Source of the DNA: CAYJWS01 sp964373925
Lineage (GTDB): Bacteria; Patescibacteriota; Patescibacteriia; Buchananbacterales; GWA2-38-13
Reading direction: 5' to 3'
Length of the DNA: 27,961 nucleotides
Assembly: GCA_964373925.1 (NCBI GenBank)
Contig: CAYJWS010000009.1
Location: forward strand, 1-27,961
A program made the position numbers and the translations under genes. Below, piece after piece: positions 1-10,500 of this stretch (the stretch's first letter is position 1; each line of letters begins with the position of its first letter). The notes beneath the pieces were generated by a model that saw only the letters and a list, made by a program, of their open reading frames with translations, ran no database searches and was not told where the DNA came from.

Positions 1-1595
1 CCTGCTCCTCCGTGGGCTAAACGATACCACGATCGCTCATCTAAATTCGTTATTTTTTGTTTATTGCCTTTAACACTATCATTATAGTCTTCTTGTATCC
101 TTCTTCGGTCATGACTGCTTGGAGGGGCACCGCGCTGAAAATTATATCCGCGCGCTTCCGGCCTCAATTCCTTAAGGGCTTCTTGCACCATTTTTTGTTT
201 TCTTGTAATGGGTGCTTGCCGCAAAAATGCCGAGGCTATTCGCGGGTCGCCGCGGTCATACCTTCGCGCTTCTCTTTTTGCCTGGTCTTCAAGCTTTTCT
301 CTTGGAATCTGCAACGCCTGCGACGCGCGTACAGCAAGCCTGCCAACCCCGGGCACTTTTGCCATTCTTGCCAAAAAATTTTTACTGGTATCACTCTCCG
401 CAATCGCCATGCCTCCTTTTGCTAATCCTTTGAATGGAAGCCCCGCAACGCCCAGTGCCGCGCCCTTCGCGGTTCTAGACGCCCAGTTCACCGGCCTCAT
501 GGCGCTTCTTTTCATAAACCCAAGCGCGCCTCCGGCTAGATTGCTTCCCATAACCCCGAGCCTTTTGGTCACATACAGTCCCGCAAGCAACAAAAATGTT
601 ATTACGATAAATCGCGCGACATTTTCTGTGGCCATAAATTGGCTGGAAAAGCTTCCCTGAAATGTTGTTGCCGTGGAGTCAACTTTAATGTTAAGCCCCT
701 GGTCAATAGATGAGGTTGTCAAAGCAAGCCAGAAAAAAAACATAAGAAGCGGCCCTGTTATGACATAATCTATAAATTTGGCCCACCACTCGCGCGAAAG
801 TCCCTGCGCTTTGCCGCCCGGCCACGCCGCCAAAAGAAACGCGAATGGCGAGAGCACTATGAGAATCCAAAGCATTACTATTCTAAAAACAAATACCGCC
901 AAATACACAAAGATAACAATAGTAGCGATAAAAAGAAATATGAATCCAGCGCTAAGGCCCACGACCAAGTCAAAAAGCTCTATTGCATTGTCAACAGCCA
1001 CATTCTTCCCGGCCTCAGCTATGGTAAATAATTTTTGTATTCCAAAGCTCAAGTACAGCTGCTGCGCTCCAACATCCTTAATAACGCTTGAGAACTGATA
1101 CATAACAACCTGGGCAAAATCAATAAGCAGCCCGCAAATAGTTTTGCTGAAATTTATGAGTATCGCCATAAGGATCAAGCGCGGAAGAAGCCTTCGGTAA
1201 TTATAGGTGTCAACGTTCAAAATTGTGCCAATGGCAATGGCAATGAGAATGAGTACAAAAAATAAGTTGGAAACATCGCGTATAACCTGCCACCCCACCG
1301 TAACAATTTGCGTATAGATAAAATCATTATAGGTTATGACTTTTATTAAAAGACCCGTAATAATGGTGAAAATTCCTCCTACGAGTTTAATAGATCCCAC
1401 CATAACCCAGCCTATGATTTCGTATGTAATTCTCTGCAAGCTGAATGTTCCAAGCTCTTCATTAGGATTTTGCTGGGCAAAGACTTCACGTGAAAAAAAG
1501 AATATTCCAATAATTACAAAAATATAGGCAAACCGCGCGAGCTTTTCGCCATATACTATCCGTGCAATAAAATTTTTTATTTTTACAAATTTCAT
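1..1595 (-). CDS. TrbL/VirB6-like polytopic membrane protein (partial, runs off left edge)
   Basis: I translated this frame by hand. It opens with ATG at 1595 and stays open for 531 codons to the window edge. After a hydrophobic N-terminus ending ...REVFAQQ (possible signal peptide or first helix) come about six hydrophobic segments, in order around WVMVGSIKLVGGIFTIITGL, the FFVLILIAIAIGTIL stretch, LILMAILINFSKTI, LSAGFIFLFIATIVIFVYLAV, IVMLWILIVLSPFAFLLAAWPG and the FIDYVITGPLLMFFFWLAL stretch, then VITFLLLAGLYV. A basic hydrophilic tail of about 130 residues (AKVPGVGRLAVRASQ, RPEARGYNFQRGAPP) continues past the edge. The helix pattern, with a conserved-looking proline/tryptophan loop (SPFAFLLAAWPGG), is that of TrbL/VirB6-type inner-membrane components of type IV secretion. 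The ATG lies 4 bases after the stop of the giant gene, so the two are almost certainly co-transcribed and perhaps translationally coupled. Family assignment is by pattern only. Confidence 0.72.
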   Translation of the reverse strand, partial: MKFVKIKNFIARIVYGEKLARFAYIFVIIGIFFFSREVFAQQNPNEELGTFSLQRITYEIIGWVMVGSIKLVGGIFTIITGLLIKVITYNDFIYTQIVTVGWQVIRDVSNLFFVLILIAIAIGTILNVDTYNYRRLLPRLILMAILINFSKTICGLLIDFAQVVMYQFSSVIKDVGAQQLYLSFGIQKLFTIAEAGKNVAVDNAIELFDLVVGLSAGFIFLFIATIVIFVYLAVFVFRIVMLWILIVLSPFAFLLAAWPGGKAQGLSREWWAKFIDYVITGPLLMFFFWLALTTSSIDQGLNIKVDSTATTFQGSFSSQFMATENVARFIVITFLLLAGLYVTKRLGVMGSNLAGGALGFMKRSAMRPVNWASRTAKGAALGVAGLPFKGLAKGGMAIAESDTSKNFLARMAKVPGVGRLAVRASQALQIPREKLEDQAKREARRYDRGDPRIASAFLRQAPITRKQKMVQEALKELRPEARGYNFQRGAPPSSHDRRRIQEDYNDSVKGNKQKITNLDERSWYRLAHGGA

Positions 1596-1599
1596 GAAG

Positions 1600-4500
1600 T
1601 TAGCATTGGGTTTCGCATACGCGTATTATGGTATTTACGCCAATCCAGGAGTTGCTCGTGTCAAGATCAGCAGACCGCTGATTTTGGCATTCATTATCAG
1701 TACCTGCGAATTGGCAGTTTCCTAAATCCTTGCACGTGCACCAGCCCCAGTTGTCTTTCACGAGAATATAAACCTTATAATCATTGCGGCCATTGCAGCC
1801 GCTTGGGCCGCTCTGGCAACCGGTGTCAAATGCCTTATCATAAAAATATATATGAGTAAAGCTAAACGGATCGGAAGCATCGGGCTTATCTCGAAGCCCA
1901 GTTGCTGGAGCAATGACATTTGGCGGCTGGGAATCGCCCCAATTAATTTCAAGCCTCTTGAGCGGCAATTGGTCATCATCAATATTTACATTGAAATTCA
2001 AGGTAATCTCCCCTGATCCCCCGCCAATAGTATAGATAGGCCCGGTAGCATTTTGAACCGCTACTCCAAATACTTGCGGCGATACGCCGCACCAATCTCC
2101 TGGCGCGAGCGGGTCAGCCGGGTTTGGCGTTGGAGGGTCTAAGGGATTGAGCGGCTGCTCTAAGAAGTAATTCGGCCGGATATTTCCACGGCAGAGAAGC
2201 GCGGGCGGCTGCCAGTAATTAAAATCCGTACATACTCCGTCTTTTCGGCAAAAAGCGTCCGCTGTTTTTGCGGGATCTCCAGGAGTGGAGTAGCATTCAT
2301 TGGTCTGAATTGACGATGAACTAGAACATCGCCCTATACAAATGGCGCCGTCCGCCTTGCAGCCTCCATTATTTATACACGCGTCGCCATCATTGCTTCC
2401 CGATGAACAATAGCCCTCGGCTCCTCCCAAGCCATCGCACGTTCCCAAGCCTGCATTTCCGCAAACGGCGTTATCAGTACACGATTTTTTTGGATCACCA
2501 GTACAATGGCCATACCCGTTAGTAGGAAATAAGCACTTTTCGCCAGTCGTGGCGCACTGCGGATCTCCCGTGCATGGTTTCTGCGACCAATTCTCCGGAG
2601 GGTTGCCTGCTGTTCCGCATTTTCCCGTTGCGCAAAAAACATAATTCGCGCCTTGACACGTAGGGGAAATAGCATTGGGGTTGTCGCTGCACGAAAGCGC
2701 CTCATCTCGTACAAACGAACTTGACGCTGGGTTAAAATACGCGCAAAATCCTGTGCCCCCGCCCACAAGGCAAGTTGAAGTTGTATCAATACAAGCACCT
2801 GGATTTCCCGTGCACACGTCTCCGTCATGGCTTCCGCCAACGCATCGCGACTCTGCCGGCTGTACGGGAGTATAGTTTGTCCCGCTCCACTGCCATGTTC
2901 CAAAGCTCTGCGCGAAAAGCCGTTTTATCCTTTCAAATCCTCCCTGTGGGTTTGTGGCGTATGGCACAGGATCCACGCTCGAGAAGGTGTCATGGTATAT
3001 TTGGCCGACATTCTCGCCGCCGCGAAATACGTCAAAATACGGTTTTTCAAATTTTGTCGCGTCAACCGTGTCCAGAAGATACGGCCAAGCATTGGGATTT
3101 CCCTTCCAGCGCTTGCCAATGGAACCAAAAGGATTATTTATAGTATCAACAACAAATCCGAAATCCGGCACCTTGTATCCGGCTTCTTTAAATTCCGGAA
3201 GCGCTTCAAGCCGCCGTTTCCAGCCGCGATTGGCGCCATCATCGCCCGAAACTTTAACAACGGCATCGCATATCCTTCGCCATCCACCCGGTTCTTTTTC
3301 TTTTTCATCCGGATCTTCCGGATCATAAAATACTTTTCCGCTGTCGCAATCAGGGCAGTACATAATATGCTTTTTGACAAAATTTTTATTCTTGTCCTTT
3401 TTTTCCCTGTAATCGTACCATTTTTTTCCATCAGAATCGGTAAATTTATAATCTTTGGGATCTGGCGTGCATGTCCACGAGCATTCTGTTCCCGGATCAA
3501 AAAAATCTCCACATCCCTTCCTCTTTATGCTTGGAATATAGCCATAGGGGCATACTACATTTCCGCACGCGCCCGTGCCATACGCCACGCCGTAATTTAT
3601 CGCGGCTCCTATGGGAGTTATGTCCGCAAGAATAGTTGCCCAAAGTTCTCCATACATGCAATCCTTTTCCGTATGTGGCTCCCTATATTCAAGCACAGAG
3701 CCCGCAGCGCAATAAAACATATTGTCGCGTATATTGTCAGTCCATGCAGCCCCAAGCACTCCTCCGGTAAGCTCGTCAACTGGAAGCCAATTAAGGCACA
3801 GATACGGGCTACGCGGATCTTTTTCAATGCAAAAACCGTACATTCCTTGGAATATATTGTCGTCTTTATAATAACTGCACTCCGCGGCGTCCGAGAGTAT
3901 TTTTTGGTTTTTTGAGTCTATGCCGGCATCAATCCAAAACTTCTGCCCTAAAGGATTGTTAAGATCGGTCACGACAGATCCCGCCGGCTTATCGCCCGTA
4001 TCGGTCGGGCCCTTGTCTCCCCAGCGAGGAGAGCCGCCCTCCGGATACAGGCGGCACTGCTCATAGAGATTTTTATCGTCTCTCACTTTGAGTATCGGCT
4101 GGCAAGCGCCGTCATTGGCAAGAGCCGATGAATTGCAGTCTTCATTTTCTATGCACTCTTCGCCGGTTTTCTCCAATGGGCGCACACATACCTTTTCTTG
4201 TTCCATGGCGGCGTACGGATAGTATCCCGGGACAGACGAATTTTCGTCCCACTTGTATCCCACCTTCGCGTACCCGGAAATATTTTTTATCAAATCCGCG
4301 CTTCCCGGATCATATTCCTGCACGGTTTTATTCACTTGTGGAAAATTATTGCACTGTCCGTTCGCGGGATTGAGGCTTGTGCACTCCGCGATGTTTTGGC
4401 AGAAGTTTTCCTTCTTGCCCGTCTTGAAATTCGTCTGTTCGCGGCCCGAAACGCACTCAAGCCATTTGGCGCAGTCACGGTCGGGCGTCACTTTAATAAT

Positions 4501-7500
4501 AACGTTAGAGTCGCATCCGCTTTCTTTGCAGAGCGTGGGCGGAGCATTCTTTTTCGTCTCAAGGCTGTTAAATATCAAAAGGCTCTGGCTCATGTCATTA
4601 AAGAGCACGCAGCCGTTTTCGGCATTAATAAGCCCATTGCACGAACGCTTATCAACATCTTTGGAAAGATTATAATATACGCCTGTTTTCTTCAGCTCTA
4701 TGTCATCAAACACGCCCCTGTTCCCCGTGACTTTTACAGTCACATTGGTATCTTGGTTTTCCACAAAAAATCTTCCCGCAAAAATCGTAAACTCATCCGC
4801 GTTAATATTTTTCACTGGCACAATGGCGATACTTTTCTCTACATTGAGCTGAAGCGAGTTGTCAAACTGCGAAAAGCTGTCCGGCTGCGATGCTTCAACC
4901 GTGACCTTTGCGTCATCGCTCGTATTTTTTGATCTGGCAAAGACCGTGTATAAAACGCCCTTTTCAAGTGTCTTTCCCTGGGCAATGCTCACAATAACCG
5001 GGCTTCCGCCAGCGTCAATGCCTCCCGCAAACTCAACGCCGGAAGAGCCCGCGTATCCTCCTCCTTTTACATGGGTAATTTTATTGGGGTCTGATGCCGC
5101 CCATCGATACAGCCTTGTCTCGGGCCCGCACTCTTCACCAACTGGACACTGATCTGGTGAGTTACACGGCGATTTGCTTGAACTGCATACCTTGTAAAAT
5201 GACTCAAAGTTTCCGTTCGCAATAGTATTATTATTCACTATGCTTTGCGGATCAATATACGCGCTGCAGCCGCTTGCCTCCTCTTTACAGGAGCCTACCC
5301 ACTGGTCGCATCTGCCATTTTGGCACTCGGTATCGTTAAGGCAAATTTTTCCCGGAGTGTCTCCGCCCACGCACGACTTGCCCGGCTGGGCCTGGCTTAA
5401 ATTATTATTTTCCAGCGGACAGTCAGGAAAGCTGGAGGTAGAGCCTGCCTTAAACCATCCGTATGAAGATGAACCTGTCACCTGCTTATATTCGCAGGTG
5501 CGGTTCTTTGGATCTTTAAAATACACCACTCCTTCTTTTTCCGATACGTATTGCTTGCACTCTAGGGCGTTTTCATTGCAAAGAATGCTCTGATACTTTT
5601 CGGGATCGTTTATGAAATATTTTGAATTATAGCCCACAAGGCTCCCGTTAACTCCCGAAAGTACGGGCTCTCCAACCGCCTCGCATCCTACAGCGTTAAC
5701 GCCGCATGTTTTTTTAGGATCATTCACCATGTATATTATATCGTCTTCGGGCACGTCAATTCGCGAGATAGGATATTCCGAGTTATAGGTTTGCGCCAAG
5801 GGAGAGGCGGTATTGTGCGTGTCAATAAGCATTTCGCATCCGACCGCGGACTCTCGGCATAGCTTGGTGAATGACTTGAGGTATTCGGTTTTGCCCGAGG
5901 CGCTCTGATAGTCTCGGCAACCAACCATATATTGCGGAGCATTAGGAGGCGGGAACCGCGCGGGATTTATATAGGGGTTTGTATCACAGATTTCCGGAGT
6001 TTTCCAAGAATTTTTAATCAAGTAGTTGTACTGGCGCACCTGTTTGATGGTGATAAAATCATAATACATCGGCCTTGTTGGGGATGACACCAAGTCAAGC
6101 CACATTCCTGCCGCCACATCGTTTGGCCCGACATCAAAAGGGCCTACCGTGTACTCTTGCCAATTCTGCCCGACTTGCACTGTAGCAATTTGCTTAGAGG
6201 ATGGTATTCCATTAAGTTCAATATCAACATCGCCAAGCTGCGTTTGCGCGCTCTTTGCCCAAAAAGAAATGACATAGCTTGCTCCGGCAACTATTTTTCC
6301 GTCCAAAAGCCCGCATCGCGTATTGCCGGCTTGGGCGACGCATTGCTGTGAAGTGTTTGCGAAAATACAGGTATTGCTTGCCTTATCAAAACAATTTGTT
6401 TTTATGGCGCTTGTACATGCTGTATACCCGAGCCCTCCGATAAGTTCCTGGCAGACGCCGTTATTGCCAGTTATACTAAATGTTCGCGCAAGTTGCGAGC
6501 CAGAAAGCTCTGACTGCAAAGAATGCCCGCCAACCGCAAGCGCTTCGTTGCTGATAGCGCCCAAAGACCAGCTGACGGTATTGCCTTCTTCAAAGTTATC
6601 CGTAAACACGACTCGCACGTTGCCCGAGGTGTTGCCTTTATATTCTCGGCATGACGCGCTTTGCGCGGAGCACTTTACTCCTTCGCTTGGAACCGCCTGA
6701 TACACGCATTGATTTTTCGTAGTCCACGCAAAGCCCGCGTCTGTGCAATCCTGCTCTCGGTCATAACACTCTTGGCTTCCCAAAAAAGTAAATCCTTTCG
6801 CGTTCGCGCAATCTGCAGGCGTGGGTGCTGCGCACACTCCAAATGCTCCTCCGCTAAACTCGCAGTCTGTTTGTATTGTATTTGATAGCCGGTACGGAAA
6901 ACACTGATCGGTGCAGGCAATGGTGTTTTGCACAATAACATATTGCGGATCACCTGTTGCGCTTGAAGTTGAATAAAACTCGCGGCAGTTGGGATTGGTC
7001 TGCGCATTTTTTGCGGACGCGACAGAATCCACCGATCCATCATAGCAGGCATCATACATCCACGTATTGCCTGCCGCCTTGCATACCGCCTCGGTTGACA
7101 GCAATGGAGCATTTAAGAATTCTACGCATCGCCCTAAATCTTTTCTCGGATTTGGAACGATATCGGGGTTAGCATCCGATTCCGCGGCTCCTGTCTGATT
7201 ATTAAACGCGTCTTTAAGGCTATACACCTTAAGCTGAAATCCGGCAGTATCCGATCCGACCCATGTATAAAATGTCTGGCATGAATCATTGGGCTTTTGG
7301 CACTGGCGCAAATACTTGAAATATTCGCGCCCCTCTCCTCCCTTGGACACAGTATCAAGATTCGTAAACTCATCGCATCCCGCGTCTTTTGCCGCGCATT
7401 GCTTGCCCGTTTTTGGAATAAAAAATATGGGGAATTTTTCCTCTTCAAAATTCGTGGCTGTCTGCTTAAACGTCTGATACCCAGAGCACTCCCTGGGGCA

Positions 7501-10500
7501 TCGGTCAAATTCCGTCACCACGCCCGGAACTGACGGATCATTGTTTGTCGGCCCATACAGCTCGCACCCTACTTCATCTCTGGAACACAATATGGCGAAA
7601 TTTGAGCATGAAGTGTGGTCTTTCTCCGGATCACCGGTGCAGTTAAGATATGCCGGAGGCTGTTTTTGAAACACGGAATTTTTTTCGCCATAATCAGAAT
7701 ATGCTTGCGCGGTCGCCACACCCTCTTCAACCTCTTCTATCATAAGAGCATCAATAGAGCTTATCTCGTTGGTGTCCTGGTCAACCTCAAAATAAAAATC
7801 TTTTCCTTCCGGCAAATTAAACGGCTTGGAGATAATACGCGACCACTGATCTTTCAGGTCTAAATTCGCGCCTGCTCCTAGGCCAAAATCAAGATTGGGA
7901 AACTCAACTTGCACTCCAGCGTTGTCAGTATAATACATCCTCAAAAATAAACCGTTGTTTACTCCTTCTTTTTTTGCAAAAAGAGAAATAATATATTTTT
8001 TCCCTGACGAGAGCAGATTTGTTTTCTGCGAATCAATATTTGCCGAAGCATTAAATCGTACATTCAATTTCCCCTGCGGGGCGTCGCTCGAAACCTTCTC
8101 AATATTTTGGGCTCCCGTGCCTATCCATCCCAAAGGAGGCTCTTGGTCCTGCCAATTTTCAAAACCTCCATTATAGATAAAATTCGTTCCAAGTCCAGGC
8201 TTTGTGCGGATAAACTCATGGCATCCAGAGTCTTTCGCGTCGCATTCTTTGACATCACGGTCCACATAAAGCTTGCTTTCATCCAAAGAATCGTTCGCGT
8301 TCAAATAAATGACAACATCCCTGTCGGGGCATGCGGGCTGTACGCGAACATCATCAAACCACGCTGTTCCAACGGGATAATTGTTTGTGTCTTCTATAAA
8401 TAGGCCAACGGAAATAGTATGGGGCCCTGGATTAATCGTAAAAGTGCAACTTGCGGAAACCCACGTGCCTTTTGCTATTTCCGCATTAGTAGTACATCCA
8501 CCAGGCTCTCCGATAATTGAATTTGTCGCGGGGTCAAGAATGGCAATGTACGCCTTGCCATAAATAAGATTGTTATAAATTTTTCCTAGAAGCGTGTATG
8601 TTTTAGTCGGGTCTATGGTTATGGGTTGTGATCGAGCGATAATTTTCTTGAGCGGCCCGCCAAAATATGACAGTCGCATAGAATAGCTTCCCGCATTAAC
8701 TTTTTGCCCCACTCCATTGACTCGTGAAATATCATCCAAAACCCCGCTCTGCCGATCCCACGAGTCAGGCAGGCTTGTATTATTTGCGCTTGCTTTTTCA
8801 AAACTGCCGTTAATTAAAACGTTTGACTGCGGCGAGCACGCGCTCACGGTGCAACTTACGTTTTTATACGGTATGGTGCATGTTTCGCCTGTTTTTGAAT
8901 CCACGACAGCGCATCCATTGGAATCATCACAGGATTTGAGCGTTTTCTCGCCGTCGTCCAAACACGTCCAGATATTATTATATGCGTTATATTCGGTGCA
9001 GTACCACTGGCATCCAACGCTATCTACGGAACAATCCTTGGAATCAAGAGTGCTTGCGAGAAACGCGGATGTCTCGTTGTCCTCATCGGTAAATTTTTGG
9101 CAGGTATTATAGTAAGCAGGACACGTCTCGCCGCTAAATCGCCAGAGAGACTTTTCTTCCGTGCAGTATCCATAATAAATGCAATTGCCCGAGCCATCTT
9201 CATAAATGCATGATTTTGAATCCGCGCAATAATTTTTACGGGATATGTTGTGCTGGTTAAAGGCGTATTCTTGCGGAGGGTCCTGCGTCGTGTCATTTCG
9301 TTTTTCCGTCCTCCAGTCATCCAGCAACAATTCATCGCCCGGGCCTTCCAGCCGGCAAAAGGTGTCTGGCGCCTTCAAGACCCAGCTGGTATCTATAAGA
9401 CGGTAAAAGGGCGAACTCGCATTATCATAATCGCGTATAATATCTCCCAGGCTGTATATCCTGTTTTGAAAATTTTCTTTTATATACGATGCCGCAAGCT
9501 CCCATCCAACGGGCAATACCCTGTACTTTCTTAAAATAACCATCGAATTATATGAATACCCTTCGTGCGAATCCGGCTGATTGTTTGAAGAGGTAAAACC
9601 GAATGTGGAGCCCGCTCCTTCGGTAAGAAACAGCCCCTCGCGAATAGCTTGTGAAATCGTGAACTTTCTGTCTATCGCTGTTTTAAACTGTATGTTTATG
9701 ATTCCCTCGTTTAGGAGCTCGGCGGTAACGTCAATTCTATTTGCGGCTGGATTTCCCAGGCCAAAAGAAGGAGAGATAAATGAGCTGAATTCTCGGCGCG
9801 CGTCATCTCTTCCTCCGCGGTTAGGGCTTGCGTTGGGTGAGGTAATCGCCTCAAGGTTATCCCAGTTAAAACGCTCTTCTTTCCCCAGGCTTGACTGAAG
9901 CGCCAGGCCTTTTTTAAAAAATCTTTCTAAAAATTTCGAAGCCAGAGTGCTTGTAAACGCATTCAAGGTATCCGCCGCCACCTGACCTGTAAATGTAAGG
10001 GCGTCCGCGTTTTGATCTTTCATATCAATTCCAATTTTTTCGGCAATAAGCGTTCCGGGTGTTTTAATAAATCCGGATATTTCATCTGTGAGCGGCTTTA
10101 TTCCATTGCCTTCCTTGCGATTGTTGGTCTTCTCGTTAATTTTATCGGTAATTTTTCTTAAAAAACTGGAGTGCACCTCAAGCCCTACGGCAAAATCATT
10201 TTCGTTTGGGTTAAAATAAGCGTCTATGCCTCGCAAAAACTTGTTTGGATCCGAAAGCGACGTTTCCCAATTTTTTAAAAGCTGGCTAAAAGAACACGCC
10301 GGCGGTTGTGGTTTTTTCGCGGCAATAAGGCCCAAGGTAAGGCCAAGCTTAAGGTCAAAATTCAGCGAACAGATATTTCCTAATTTAAGCCCATTGGCCA
10401 AACCATTAATAAAAGTACCGGCCGCGTTGTCTGCCTCGCGCTTGAGATATGTTCCCCAGCCTTCGGTGTAAAAAAGCGGTTTTTGTCCTTCACTACCGGA

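Noticed and set aside
2827..3915. 362-codon plus-strand open frame (and others at 4198-4932 and 2775-3143)
   Set aside because: Antisense to the giant gene. The product lacks a family match or plausible start and is explained by the base composition of the opposite strand.
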